Origin: Caryophanales bacterium
Lineage (GTDB): Bacteria; Bacillota_I; Bacilli_A; RF39; UBA660
Assembly: GCA_016290885.1 (NCBI GenBank)
Contig: JAEEVN010000004.1
Location: 1-64,000 of the forward strand
Reading direction: 5' to 3'
DNA length: 64,000 nt
The position numbers and the translations under genes are program-made. Below, in pieces: positions 31,882-41,370 of this stretch (position 1 is the stretch's first letter; each line of letters begins with the position of its first letter). The notes beneath the pieces are model-generated. The model searched no databases. It was not told the origin of the DNA and was given only the letters and a program-made list of their open reading frames with translations.

Positions 31882-32893
31882 TTAATAATGGTAATCCGTG
31901 TTTTTCTCTTATTTTATTTTCTAATTCAGTAGCTAATTTTTTATTTTCTTTTAATAGTGCTTTAACTGTTTCTCTACCTTGGCCAATCTTTTCACCATTA
32001 TATGAATACCAAGAACCACTCTTTTCTAAAATTCCATCTTCAGCAGCTAAATCAATAATTTCTCCTTCTTTACTAACACCAGTTCCATATAATATTTCGA
32101 TATTAGCAGCTTTAAATGGAGGAGCTACTTTATTTTTAACTATTTTAACTTTTGTATAACTACCTACTACATTTTCACCAATTTTAATTTGTTCAGTTCT
32201 TCTAACATCTAATCTTATTGAAGAATAGAATTTTAATGCTCTTCCACCAGTAGTAGTTTCTGGATTTCCAAATAATACTCCTACTTTTTCTCTTAATTGG
32301 TTAATAAATATTGCTATTGTATTAGTCTTAGCAATAGTTCCAGATAATTTTCTTAATGCTTGAGACATAAGTCTTGCTTGAAGACCCACATGATTATCTC
32401 CCATTTCTCCTTCAATTTCAGCTTGTGGTACTAAAGCTGCAACAGAGTCTATTACTACGATATTAATTGCACCACTTTTTACTAAAGCATCACAAATTTC
32501 TAATGCTTGTTCTCCTGTATCTGGTTGAGATAATAAAAGTTCATCAATATTAACACCTAAGTTTTTAGCATATACTGGATCTAAAGCATGTTCTGCATCT
32601 ATAAATGCTGCCCTTCCACCTTGTTTTTGTACTTCTGCAATTGCATGTAATGCAAAAGTTGTTTTACCACTTGATTCAGGTCCAAATATTTCTATAATTC
32701 TTCCTTTAGGATATCCTCCTATACCAAGTGCAATATCAAGTGATAATGATCCACTTGGAACTGCATCAATCTCTAAATGGGAATCACTTCCAAGTTTCAT
32801 TACTGCACCTTTACCAAATTGTTTTTCTATATCAGATAATACTTGAGATAATATCTTATCTCTATCGTTAGTTTCTGTATTAGTCTTTGCCAT
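31877..32893 (-). CDS. recA: RecA recombinase
   Basis: 338 aa. Walker [14 protein letters not shown] (about 68-80), Walker [11 protein letters not shown]1/L2 loops ([39 protein letters not shown]). Full length, with a shortened acidic tail. Own promoter: TTGATT-17-TATATT with extended TGA, and an inverted repeat CAAACA-N2-TGTTTG just upstream of the -35 that resembles a degenerate LexA box. AGGAGG precedes the ATG. Confidence 0.98.
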   Translation of the reverse strand: MAKTNTETNDRDKILSQVLSDIEKQFGKGAVMKLGSDSHLEIDAVPSGSLSLDIALGIGGYPKGRIIEIFGPESSGKTTFALHAIAEVQKQGGRAAFIDAEHALDPVYAKNLGVNIDELLLSQPDTGEQALEICDALVKSGAINIVVIDSVAALVPQAEIEGEMGDNHVGLQARLMSQALRKLSGTIAKTNTIAIFINQLREKVGVLFGNPETTTGGRALKFYSSIRLDVRRTEQIKIGENVVGSYTKVKIVKNKVAPPFKAANIEILYGTGVSKEGEIIDLAAEDGILEKSGSWYSYNGEKIGQGRETVKALLKENKKLATELENKIREKHGLPLLK

Positions 32894-32960
32894 TTTTTAT
32901 CCTCCTAACTGAATACAATAATAATATATCATATTAAAAATAATAAATCAAGTCCTTTTT

Positions 32961-32974
32961 CAAACATTTGTTTG
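32961..32974. promoter_or_regulatory. Inverted repeat upstream of recA, possible SOS-type operator
   Basis: CAAACA-TT-TGTTTG, which can be read as C-AAAC-N4-GTTT-G, close in form to the Firmicutes LexA box GAAC-N4-GTTC but with A/T changes. It lies 10 bp upstream of the recA -35 rather than over the promoter core. No lexA is in the window. Confidence 0.3.
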
Positions 32975-33039
32975 TTATTTGTAAAATGGTGCAAAAATCC
33001 TTTAAATTGCAATAAAAAAAGGACTTTTTGCAAAGTCTT

Positions 33040-33648
33040 TTATTTAATTTTAAAATATTTTTTATATAAATTATAATACTCTATTCCAGATATTACTGAT
33101 AATACTGTAGCAGTAATTAAAAAGAAATCATCTAATGCAATATTAAGTAATCCCATTGGGAAGTTACCTATTAATTTTAAAGTTAATCCAATCATTAAAA
33201 ATGCTGTTTTAAACTTTCCAGTTTTAATTGCACCAACTACTTCTCCGTTATTACCTGCAATCATCTTAAATGTATTAGTTATTGTATCTCTTAATATTAT
33301 TATAGTAGGAATAATAGGACTAATATATCCTTGTCCACATAAAATAATTAATAATCCATTAACTAATATTTTATCTGCAATTGCATCCATTACTTTTCCA
33401 TAATCAGTAACTAAATTATACTTTCTAGCTATCTTACCATCAAAGTAATCAGTTATTGAAGCAACTACAAATAATACTGCAACTATTAATAGTTTAACAT
33501 CTAATATAATATTTCCATCAATTAAATATTTAGGTAAATTTATATTTACCATATCAAATGGAAATAACATAATTACAATTATAATAATTGATAATATTAT
33601 TCTTAATTTTGTTAGATTATTAGGTAAATTTTTATTAACAGTTTTCAT
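33040..33648 (-). CDS. pgsA: CDP-diacylglycerol-glycerol-3-phosphate 3-phosphatidyltransferase
   Basis: 202-aa integral membrane enzyme making phosphatidylglycerol phosphate. The CDP-alcohol phosphotransferase motif D-G-x2-A-R-x8-G-x3-D-x3-D is present (DYFDGKIARKYNLVTDYGKVMDAIADK, about 62-88). N-terminus NLPNNLTKLRIILS is typical of PgsA. Several hydrophobic helices. It overlaps rodZ by 14 bp and lies upstream of recA, as in Bacillus. Confidence 0.94.
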   Translation of the reverse strand: MKTVNKNLPNNLTKLRIILSIIIIVIMLFPFDMVNINLPKYLIDGNIILDVKLLIVAVLFVVASITDYFDGKIARKYNLVTDYGKVMDAIADKILVNGLLIILCGQGYISPIIPTIIILRDTITNTFKMIAGNNGEVVGAIKTGKFKTAFLMIGLTLKLIGNFPMGLLNIALDDFFLITATVLSVISGIEYYNLYKKYFKIK

Positions 33649-34123
33649 GTATAACCTCCATCAAATAAGATACATCAAAAGATGAACTTCCAGTGTCTTT
33701 AAAGAATAAGTTATAACATAATATTCCTAGGAATACTATTAGTAATACTACTAAGGAAATAATTATTATTAGTGGAACCTTTTTAGGTTCTTCAGTAGCA
33801 GTATATGGAGATGCTATTTGATCATCTGTATCTTTATTCATATTCTTACTAGCTTTTGCTATTTCATCTATTGGTATTTTTGATGTAGATTCAAATACAA
33901 ATGTATTAAATTCATCTATTATTTCTTCTGGATCAAAACCTAAATATTTAGCATAATCAGAAATAATAGTTTTTAATAAAAATTTATCTTTAAAATCTTT
34001 ATAATTACCATTTTCTATTTCTTCTAATTGAGATACTTTATACTCTAAATCAATTGCAGCTTCTTCTAAGCTAATACCAGTTTTCTCCCTAGCCTCTTTA
34101 AACTTTTCTCCTAATTCTTTCAT
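33635..34123 (-). CDS. rodZ: RodZ-like cell-shape protein
   Basis: 162 aa. N-terminal Xre-type HTH (LGEKFKEAREKTGISLEEAAIDLEYKVSQLEEIENGNY) that in RodZ binds MreB, an acidic linker and a membrane helix at about 122-145 (VPLIIIISLVVLLIVFLGILCYNLFF in outline). The extracellular part is very short compared with E. coli RodZ. Placement directly before pgsA is the usual Firmicutes arrangement. Confidence 0.88.
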   Translation of the reverse strand: MKELGEKFKEAREKTGISLEEAAIDLEYKVSQLEEIENGNYKDFKDKFLLKTIISDYAKYLGFDPEEIIDEFNTFVFESTSKIPIDEIAKASKNMNKDTDDQIASPYTATEEPKKVPLIIIISLVVLLIVFLGILCYNLFFKDTGSSSFDVSYLMEVIHENC

Positions 34124-34148
34124 TTATTTCACTCCTTAATTAATAATA

Positions 34149-34502
34149 ATTTTTAATAAGCCATGTTCTGTACTCTAAAAGAGTGTCAAACATTTATCTA
34201 TGATTACTCATCTTCCTATTTGATTCAATTCTCTCAAGGAAGTTCTCCTACCAAATTTTGGATTTCTCACTTGCGGGGTTTACCAACGTTTCATTCTTTT
34301 CTTTTCAAAAAAGATTCGTCACTGTGGCACTTTATGAAAAATAATCCATAGCTAAGCCTTAGGATTATTCTTCGCCGTTAGCATAAAGCTACTATAGGTT
34401 ATTTATTCCCTATACACAAACACTACTGCCATCGCAGAACAGTGTGAGCATGGACTTTCCTCTACATTACGTTTAAAATGCAGCGTTTGACTAAAAATTA
34501 TT
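34149..34502 (-). ncRNA. rnpB: RNase P RNA, class B
   Basis: Ribozyme that matures tRNA 5' ends. The conserved 5' block GAGGAAAGTCCATGCTCAC, the central ACGGCGAAGAA region, GGTAAACCCC and the 3' GTACAGAACATGGCTTA are all visible, which is the Bacillus-type (class B) signature set. Ends are set by a long P1 pairing AATAATTTTTA / TAAAAATTATT. It lies between gpsB and rodZ, as gpsB-rnpB is arranged in Bacillus; the 5' end overlaps the gpsB stop by a few bases. This fills the roughly 370-bp gap without a protein gene. Confidence 0.93.
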
Positions 34503-34830
34503 CATCTTTTTTACCATAAATTATTTTTTCTAGATCAGATATTCTCTTTAATATATCTAGATTAGTGATTTCTTTATCTCTATTTTTATATAATTCTTCT
34601 CTTTCGTTAGCTGATCTTAGTTGGTGTTTTAAATCAAGAATCTCTTCATTTAATGAAGCAATTCTATCTTCAAGAGCCTTAACTTTTCTATCATAAGCTT
34701 TATAATCACTTATGACTATGTCTAATGCCTTATCAACTTCTTGAGGTCTATATCCTCTAGCATCAATTTTAAAATCCCAGTTTAATAGTGTTTCAGGGGT
34801 TAACACAACTTCGTTTTTCAAATTAATCAC
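34498..34830 (-). CDS. gpsB: GpsB, cell-division/wall-synthesis adaptor
   Basis: 110-aa DivIVA-family coiled-coil protein. The N-terminal membrane/PBP-binding part (LTPETLLNWDFKIDARGYRPQEVDKALDIVISDY in outline) is the GpsB pattern, followed by a coiled coil (about 40-75) and a C-terminal trimerisation-like helix. It shuttles class A PBPs to septum and side wall; a class A PBP is encoded 0.7 kb away. Next to rnpB, as in Bacillus. Confidence 0.93.
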   Translation of the reverse strand: MINLKNEVVLTPETLLNWDFKIDARGYRPQEVDKALDIVISDYKAYDRKVKALEDRIASLNEEILDLKHQLRSANEREELYKNRDKEITNLDILKRISDLEKIIYGKKDE

Positions 34831-34957
34831 CTACAAATAATTATATAAATATTAGTCCTTTTTGTCAATTGACTTTCCTGGTTCAATTAATTATTTTTTT
34901 TATCATTAAACCTACCAATTAATCAAAAAATATAGTATAATTATTTAAGGTGAATAT

Positions 34958-35506
34958 ATGAATTACCCAAATAAAAAAGAACATACAAATAAGACATATA
35001 TAGAATATGGAAATAGAGGAATGACTTTAGAAAGTGATATTAACAGTTCTAATAGTTACTATTTAGATAATAATATCGCGGTAATATATAAAAAACCTAC
35101 TCCAATAAAAGCAGTTAAAGTAGATTATTCAAAAAATAAAATAACTGAAGGTTATTATGAAATACCATCTACTACTGATTATAATGGAATATATAAAGGA
35201 AAATATATTGACTTTGAAGCAAAAGAAACAAAGTCTAAAACTTCATTCCCAATAAGTAATATCCATAAACACCAAATAAAACATTTAGTAAGAGTTATAG
35301 AACATGGAGGTATATCTTTTATCATTATAAGATTTACTATGGTAAATAAAACTTTTTTAATTTTTACTAAAGATTTTATTAGTTATTTTGAAAATAATAT
35401 TAAAAAATCTATTCCTTTATCTTATATAGAGGAAAAAGGTTATTTAATTAAAGATGGGTATAATCCTGTATTGGATTATTTAAAAATTGTAGATAAATTT
35501 ATATAG
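34958..35506 (+). CDS. recU: Holliday junction resolvase RecU
   Basis: 182 aa. RecU motifs: NRGMTLESDINSSNSYYLDNNIAVIYKKPTPI (E and D of the nuclease core), GIYKGKYIDFEAKETKSKTSFP (D-x-E-A-K catalytic set) and HKHQIKHLVRVIEHGGISFIIIRF. It cleaves recombination junctions. The stop overlaps the ribosome binding site of the following PBP gene; the recU-ponA pair is conserved in Firmicutes. Confidence 0.95.
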   Translation: MNYPNKKEHTNKTYIEYGNRGMTLESDINSSNSYYLDNNIAVIYKKPTPIKAVKVDYSKNKITEGYYEIPSTTDYNGIYKGKYIDFEAKETKSKTSFPISNIHKHQIKHLVRVIEHGGISFIIIRFTMVNKTFLIFTKDFISYFENNIKKSIPLSYIEEKGYLIKDGYNPVLDYLKIVDKFI

Positions 35507-35517
35507 GAGTGTATATT

Positions 35518-38500
35518 ATGATTAAAAAGAAAAATAAAAAGGTAGAAAAAATTGAAAAATTAGAATTAGAAGAAGTAGTATCTGAATTAGATACTAAAGA
35601 TAAAAAGATTAAAGAAAAGAAAGTAAAACCTAAAAAAGATAAACCAAAACTAAAAATAGATATTAAAAAAATATTTAGAGCTATTATAAGTTTTGTATGG
35701 TCACACAAAGTATTTACTATTATCAATATCTTATTCTTAGTTCTAACAATACTTGCTTTTATTAGAAAATTATTATTTGGTTTAGTAGTAATTGTTTTAT
35801 GGTTATTATTTATAGTAATTTATAGAGTAATTGGAGGTAAAATCGCAAAAGCTAAAAGTGAAATTGCGAATGAAGAAGATATGAAAAAATATAAAAGAAA
35901 AAAGAGAAGAATAATAAAATGGTTATTTAATTTTATATTATTAATGATTTTACTAGTGTTAATTGTTTCAATAGTATTTGCTATATATATAGTTATAAAT
36001 GCTCCTGATTTTGATCCGGAAAACTTATATAGAGCAGAATCATCTATAATATATGATAGAAATGGTAATCAAATAGCTAAAATAGGTCTAGAAAAGAGAA
36101 AGAAAGTTACTTATGAAGAATTACCAGAAGTATTAGTAGATGCTATTATAGCAACAGAAGACTCTAGATATTATCAACATAATGGATTTGACTTACCAAG
36201 ATTTACAAAAGCTGCTATAGGACAAGTAATTAATAAAATTACTGGACGTGGTAATGCTGGTGGTGGTTCTACTATATCAATGCAAGTTGTTAAGAATAAC
36301 TTTACTGATACAGAACAAACTGTTACAAGAAAATTTACAGATATTTATATTTCTATATTTAAACTAGAAAAGAATTATTCAAAAGAAGAAATTCTTGAAT
36401 ATTATGTTAATACTCCTTTCTTAGGAAATAGTTCTTATGGTGTTGAACAAGCATGCCAAAGTTACTTTGGAAAATCTGTTTCTGATATTAACTTATCAGA
36501 AGCTGCTATTATAGCAGGATTATTCCAAGCACCTTCTGCTTATGATCCATATAGATATCCTGAAGAAACTACAGCAAGAAGAGATACTGTTTTATACTTA
36601 ATGGTAAGACATGGATATATAACTCAAGAAGAAGCTGATTTAGCAAGTTCTATTCCAGTTGAATCATTACTTAGATCTTCTAATCCAGAATCTGGTGCTA
36701 ATCCATATCAATCATTTATAGATATAGTACTTGATGAAGTAGAAGAAAAGACTAATAAGAGTCCATATACAACAGGTATGAAAATATATACTACTCTTGA
36801 TACTGGTAAACAAAATGTTTTAAATGATATCATGAATGGTTATACTTGGGAATGGAAAGATGAATATATTCAAGCAGGTGTTGGTGTTATTAGTACACAA
36901 ACTGGTGAAATATTAGCAATCGGTGGTGGAAGAAACAGAAATGGTGAAAGAATGTTTAACTACGCTACTATGATTAACAAACAAATAGGTTCTACTGCAA
37001 AACCATTATTCGATTATGGTCCTGCAATAGAATATAACAACTTCTGTGAATCTACTCCATTCTATGATGGTCCATATACTTATAGTTCTGGTGCTAGATT
37101 AAAGAACTGGGATAATGGATATCAAGGTGTTATAACACTTAAAAAAGCCTTAGCAGAATCAAGAAATATACCTGCAGTTAAAGCTTTCCAAGCTGTTGAT
37201 AATCAAAAGATTAAGGAATTCGTTCTTAATTTAGGAATGACTCCTGAAATAGATAGTGAGGGCGGATTACACGAAGCACATGCACTTGGAGCATTTAATG
37301 GTACAAATCCAGTTCAACTTGCTGGTGCATATGCTGCATTTGGTAATGGTGGTTATTATACTAAACCATATTCTGTTTCTAAAATAGAATATATTGATTC
37401 TGGTAAAACAGTTAACTTAAAAAATAAAACTTCAAGAGTTATGTCAGACTCTACTGCATATATGATTACTGATACATTATTATATGCTGTTGAAAGTTAT
37501 GGTAACATTGGTGGTACTGTTTGGGGAGTAAGCCTAGCTGCTAAAACTGGTACTTCAAACTTCTCTGATGCTACAATAGAAGAATATGGATTCCCATATA
37601 GTGCGATTAATGACTTATGGACTGCTGGATATACTCCTGAAGTATCTGTAGCATTATGGTATGGATATGATACTCCAGTACGTGGTTATTATAATACTGG
37701 TGGTAATGTAAAGAATAACTTATATAGACAAATAATTAATGGTGTTGTTAATAGAGATGTTAAACAAACATTTGATATTCCTTCTTCAGTAGTTAAAGTA
37801 ACTGTTGAAAAGGAAACATATCCAGTTCAATTACCTGGAGATAATACTCCTGATGAAATGAAAATAACTGAATATTGTAAGGTTGGTACAGAACCAGGAA
37901 CTAAATCTATTAGATATAATAGATTAGATAATGTAACTAATTTAGCTGCTAAAGAAAGTGGTAATAAAGTTACACTTACTTGGAAAGCTGCACCAGAGCC
38001 AAAACAAACATCATTAGATTATTTCAAAGAATATTATAAAGTTTTATATGCTCAACATATAGAAGAAAAATTTGCAGAAATGCAAGCTGCTAACGGTTCA
38101 TTTGGTTATGAAATATTAGCACAAAATAATGGTACAGGTGAAACTGAAGTATTAGACTTCACTACATCAACTACTTATACTGTTAATAAAAGTGAATATG
38201 ATACAACATACTTTGTAAAAACTAAATATCAAAATAATGGTTATACTACAAGTACTGGTGTTTCAGTAGATGTTCAAGGTGACATATCTACTATTAAACC
38301 TGAAAACTATGATATAAGTATTGCAGAAAAAACTACTACATTAACTGTAGAACCTAATAGCACTGTTTCTTATGATATATCTACTGATTTAGATTCAATA
38401 TCAGTAATAGATAAGAATAATAAAGATATAAGTGCTAAATGTAATATTACTACTTCAAAGAGTTGTTCTACTGATGGTTCTTGTACAATAAGTGGTAATA

Positions 38501-38607
38501 CAGTAACTATTAATAAAGTTGGTACTTATAAATTAAATTATACTGTTACTTATAAAGATATAGAACTTGGTATAATTCAAAAGACAATTATAGTAAAAGA
38601 AAAATAA
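35518..38607 (+). CDS. ponA: Class A penicillin-binding protein (PBP1)
   Basis: 1029-aa bifunctional peptidoglycan glycosyltransferase/transpeptidase. A Lys-rich cytosolic region (1-55) precedes three predicted membrane segments (about 63-83, 88-107, 134-160) where one is usual. Glycosyltransferase domain with catalytic ATEDSRYYQHNGFD (near 213) and GGSTISMQVVKN. Transpeptidase motifs: GSTAKP (Ser near 491), SRN, and AAKTGTS (near 675). C-terminal extension with a fibronectin-III-like segment (NKVTLTWKAAPEP) and a further beta domain with a Cys pair. ATG 35518 follows AGGAGTGTATATT; the GTG three codons earlier overlaps that site. Confidence 0.96.
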   Translation: MIKKKNKKVEKIEKLELEEVVSELDTKDKKIKEKKVKPKKDKPKLKIDIKKIFRAIISFVWSHKVFTIINILFLVLTILAFIRKLLFGLVVIVLWLLFIVIYRVIGGKIAKAKSEIANEEDMKKYKRKKRRIIKWLFNFILLMILLVLIVSIVFAIYIVINAPDFDPENLYRAESSIIYDRNGNQIAKIGLEKRKKVTYEELPEVLVDAIIATEDSRYYQHNGFDLPRFTKAAIGQVINKITGRGNAGGGSTISMQVVKNNFTDTEQTVTRKFTDIYISIFKLEKNYSKEEILEYYVNTPFLGNSSYGVEQACQSYFGKSVSDINLSEAAIIAGLFQAPSAYDPYRYPEETTARRDTVLYLMVRHGYITQEEADLASSIPVESLLRSSNPESGANPYQSFIDIVLDEVEEKTNKSPYTTGMKIYTTLDTGKQNVLNDIMNGYTWEWKDEYIQAGVGVISTQTGEILAIGGGRNRNGERMFNYATMINKQIGSTAKPLFDYGPAIEYNNFCESTPFYDGPYTYSSGARLKNWDNGYQGVITLKKALAESRNIPAVKAFQAVDNQKIKEFVLNLGMTPEIDSEGGLHEAHALGAFNGTNPVQLAGAYAAFGNGGYYTKPYSVSKIEYIDSGKTVNLKNKTSRVMSDSTAYMITDTLLYAVESYGNIGGTVWGVSLAAKTGTSNFSDATIEEYGFPYSAINDLWTAGYTPEVSVALWYGYDTPVRGYYNTGGNVKNNLYRQIINGVVNRDVKQTFDIPSSVVKVTVEKETYPVQLPGDNTPDEMKITEYCKVGTEPGTKSIRYNRLDNVTNLAAKESGNKVTLTWKAAPEPKQTSLDYFKEYYKVLYAQHIEEKFAEMQAANGSFGYEILAQNNGTGETEVLDFTTSTTYTVNKSEYDTTYFVKTKYQNNGYTTSTGVSVDVQGDISTIKPENYDISIAEKTTTLTVEPNSTVSYDISTDLDSISVIDKNNKDISAKCNITTSKSCSTDGSCTISGNTVTINKVGTYKLNYTVTYKDIELGIIQKTIIVKEK

Positions 38608-38630
38608 GAGTTTAAACTCTTATTTTTTTA
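38603..38630. terminator. Bidirectional terminator after PBP1
   Basis: AATAAGAGTTT / AAACTCTTATT perfect palindrome with a T run to the right, between PBP1 and the convergent 80-aa gene. Confidence 0.8.
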
Positions 38631-38870
38631 TTTATTAGTATTATGATAATAATTAAATTCTGCGATACTATTAGATACTTCTTCTAGATCTTCATAATCA
38701 TTTTCATTTAATATTTCATCTAAATTAAACATTAATTCTTCAATAGAAGTATTATAATTAATATCATATCTTTCTAGGACTTCTATTTCTTTATTTGTAA
38801 GATATAGATTATCATTAATTCTATTTAATTTAAGATCTTCATGAGTCTTTTTTACTATATCCTCAATCAT
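38628..38870 (-). CDS. Hypothetical acidic protein, 80 aa
   Basis: Not recognised. Small, acidic and mostly helical (MIEDIVKKTHEDLKLNRIND..), with a segment LTNKEIEVLERYDINYN and an acidic C-terminal helix. It overlaps the end of the PLP-lyase gene by 8 bp and is the last gene of the SET-SDR-PLP operon, so it is probably translated with them. No function is proposed. Confidence 0.7.
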   Translation of the reverse strand: MIEDIVKKTHEDLKLNRINDNLYLTNKEIEVLERYDINYNTSIEELMFNLDEILNENDYEDLEEVSNSIAEFNYYHNTNK

Positions 38871-40092
38871 TTTCTATCTCCATTAAAGTACCTATTAAAG
38901 CAAGTTTGCCATATTCATAAGTCATACTACCTTGTTGATAAGCAATATATGGTTCTCTAAGAGGCCCATCACAAGATAATTCTATTGATGACCCTTGTGT
39001 AAATGATCCACTAGCCATAATTACTTCATCAGAATATCCTGGCATTGGACTTGGCATACAAAGTACATGTGAATCTATTGGAGAATTCTTTTGTATACCT
39101 TGTACATATTTAATTAACTTGTTTTTATCTTTAAATATAATATTTTGTACTATATCTACTCTTTCTTCATTATATTTAGGTTCTACTTCATACCCTAAAC
39201 TTTCCATTACTTTACTAGTTAAAACAGCTACTTTTAGGGAAGAAGCAACTACTGAAGGTGCTAAATATAATCCTTGAAGAATAGATCTATTAATACCTAG
39301 AGTTGGTCCTACCTCAGATCCTTCTCCAGGAAGAGTTAATCTTTCACCGCATAAATCTATTAAACTCTTTTTACCGACTATATATGCGCCATTTGGAGAT
39401 ATTCCACCTCCAAGGTTTTTAATTAGTGATCCTACTACTAAGTCTGCTCCTACTTCTGTAGGTTCTTTTTTAGTAACAAATTCACAATAACAATTATCTA
39501 TCATAACAATTATATCTTTATCAATAGATTTAATTAAGTTAATAACTTTTTCTATTTTATCAATAGATATACTTTTTCTTGTGGAATACCCTTTACTTCT
39601 TTGAATTTCTATTACTTTTACTTTATTATTTTTAATATATTCCTCTATTTTAGAATAATCAAAATCATTATCTACTAAATCTATTTGATCATATCTAACT
39701 CCAAAACTCTTTAATGAAGAATTATTATCTTTAATACCTATTACTTCATGAAGAGTATCATATGGAAGACCACTGATACTTAAAAGTAAATCATTTGGTC
39801 TAAGTAGTGCAAATAAAGCCACTGTAAGAGCATGAGAACCAGATATAAACTGAGATCTAACTAAAGCACTTTCACTCTTAAATATGTCTTTAAATACATT
39901 CTCAATAGTCTCTCTACCTTTATCATTATATCCATATCCAGTAGTAGAATTAAAATCAGTTTCAGATACTTTATTATCTTTAAATGCTTTTAATACTTTA
40001 TAACTATTATAAAAACATATATTCTCTATATTAGAATATATATCTTTTAATTCAGATTCTTCTCTATTAACAATTGTTTCTATATCAATCAT
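38863..40092 (-). CDS. PLP-dependent lyase of the YnbB/methionine-gamma-lyase-like family
   Basis: 409-aa fold type I PLP enzyme of the family annotated as aluminium-resistance protein or methionine gamma-lyase. Recognisable parts: NSTTGYGYNDKGRETIENVF, RSQFISGSHALTVALFALLRPND (cofactor phosphate site), MIDNCYCEFV (Asp for the pyridine ring) and GSLIKNLGGGISPNGAY (Schiff-base Lys). The substrate is not established, and the name aluminium resistance should not be taken literally. It overlaps the SDR gene by 4 bp upstream and the 80-aa gene by 8 bp downstream. Confidence 0.9.
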   Translation of the reverse strand: MIDIETIVNREESELKDIYSNIENICFYNSYKVLKAFKDNKVSETDFNSTTGYGYNDKGRETIENVFKDIFKSESALVRSQFISGSHALTVALFALLRPNDLLLSISGLPYDTLHEVIGIKDNNSSLKSFGVRYDQIDLVDNDFDYSKIEEYIKNNKVKVIEIQRSKGYSTRKSISIDKIEKVINLIKSIDKDIIVMIDNCYCEFVTKKEPTEVGADLVVGSLIKNLGGGISPNGAYIVGKKSLIDLCGERLTLPGEGSEVGPTLGINRSILQGLYLAPSVVASSLKVAVLTSKVMESLGYEVEPKYNEERVDIVQNIIFKDKNKLIKYVQGIQKNSPIDSHVLCMPSPMPGYSDEVIMASGSFTQGSSIELSCDGPLREPYIAYQQGSMTYEYGKLALIGTLMEIEND

Positions 40093-40808
40093 GGTCTTTC
40101 ACCACCATCAACTCTTATAATCGAATCATTAATATATGAACAAATAGATATATTATAAATAGCTTCTGCTATTTCTTCTGGTTCAGCAAATCTACCTAGT
40201 TTAATCTTAGGAGTTTCTTCATCGACAAGTTCTTGTCCTAATTCTTTATTCATTTCAGTATTAACCCATCCTGGACAAATAGCATTTACTCTTATATTAG
40301 GAGCATATTGATCTGCTAAATTATGTGTTAGAGATATTACTCCTGCTTTGGATGCATCATAATCAAGTGATTCAGTATATGTAGTATCTATACCATTAGT
40401 ACTAGATATATTCATTATTACACCTTTATCCATTATTTTAGCAGTATATTTAGATACTAAGAATGTTCCTATTAAATTAACATCTAATGTTCTTCTGAAA
40501 TTATCCACAGTCTTATCTTCAAAAGTAGTATCTATAGCAATACCTGCATTATTAACAAGTACATCTACTTTACCAAATACTTCTTTTACTTTATTAACCA
40601 TATCAATAACTTCTTCTTCATTAGATATATCACATTTAATTACTAATGTATTAACTCCTAATTCTTTAGCTAATCTTTCTACTTCTAAAGCTCCTTCTAA
40701 ATCAGAATTATAATTTATAACAACATCATATCCTTCTTTAGCATACTTTAATATAGTAGCTTTACCTATTCCTTTACTAGAACCAGTTACTAAAACAACT
40801 TTATTCAT
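40089..40808 (-). CDS. Short-chain dehydrogenase/reductase, FabG-like
   Basis: 239 aa, Rossmann fold SDR: VLVTGSSKGIGKAT (TGxxxGxG), NNAGIA, catalytic Ser in NISST, Y-x3-K in YDASKAGVIS, and PGWVNTEM. FabG-like in length and motifs, but it sits in a SET/PLP operon rather than a fatty-acid cluster, so its substrate is open. Start: the second ATG (40808), 10 nt after AAAGGA, since the first ATG is too near the ribosome binding site. Overlaps the SET gene by 8 bp. Confidence 0.9.
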   Translation of the reverse strand: MNKVVLVTGSSKGIGKATILKYAKEGYDVVINYNSDLEGALEVERLAKELGVNTLVIKCDISNEEEVIDMVNKVKEVFGKVDVLVNNAGIAIDTTFEDKTVDNFRRTLDVNLIGTFLVSKYTAKIMDKGVIMNISSTNGIDTTYTESLDYDASKAGVISLTHNLADQYAPNIRVNAICPGWVNTEMNKELGQELVDEETPKIKLGRFAEPEEIAEAIYNISICSYINDSIIRVDGGERP

Positions 40809-41313
40809 TATTATCATTCCTTTCTTTATCTATCTTGTCTTTTAAATATTGTGCAAAATAGTCATAGTATTTATCTTGTAGTTCTTTTATCTTCCAATCA
40901 AATCCTGTGATTGTCCCTCTGCAATCAGGAGATCCGCATGTACATTCAAACGAATAATTTTCGTTATCAATAAAAGCATAATCCACTGTTAGTTCTTCAT
41001 CCTTTTTTATATCTCTCATTGCTACAAATGTAATCTCGCCATGTAGTCCAACATTTGGATTACATGAATGATTTTGATAAAGTTTAATACTTTCTTCTTC
41101 CTCTTTATTAGTAGAGCCTAGATAGTATTCATCACTAATGGGGAAATAACTATCACATATTCCTGACGAAAATATTTGATCCTTTGTCAAAATATGACCA
41201 CCTTTAATAAATACTATTTCGCCCTTTGTTATGTCTTCCTTAGCAAAAATCCCTTTTCCATTAATTGATTCATTTCTTACTTCTACTTTTGGTGACAATC
41301 TAGAACTAATCAT
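40801..41313 (-). CDS. SET-domain protein, putative protein-lysine methyltransferase
   Basis: 170 aa. A near-complete SET domain: VRNESINGKGIFAKEDITKGEIVF (N-terminal SET with G-x-G), LYQNHSCNPNVGLHG (NHSC-x-PN, the SAM/pseudoknot motif), FVAMRDIKKDEELTVDYAF (E-E-L-x-x-D-Y) and a post-SET CTCGSPDCRG cysteine motif. SET proteins methylate lysines with SAM; bacterial ones are sporadic and often acquired. First gene of a tightly overlapping operon with an SDR and a PLP lyase, so its target may be metabolic rather than chromatin. Promoter and GGTGTATAT ribosome binding site are upstream. Confidence 0.9.
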   Translation of the reverse strand: MISSRLSPKVEVRNESINGKGIFAKEDITKGEIVFIKGGHILTKDQIFSSGICDSYFPISDEYYLGSTNKEEEESIKLYQNHSCNPNVGLHGEITFVAMRDIKKDEELTVDYAFIDNENYSFECTCGSPDCRGTITGFDWKIKELQDKYYDYFAQYLKDKIDKERNDNNE

Positions 41314-41339
41314 ATATACACCTCAAAAAAATTATACCA

Positions 41340-41370
41340 TAAAAAAAATACTAATATTAGTATTTTTTTA
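41340..41370 (-). terminator. Intrinsic terminator after the phosphoketolase gene
   Basis: AATACTAAT / ATTAGTATT palindrome with T runs on both strands, at the end of the phosphoketolase gene. Confidence 0.7.
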
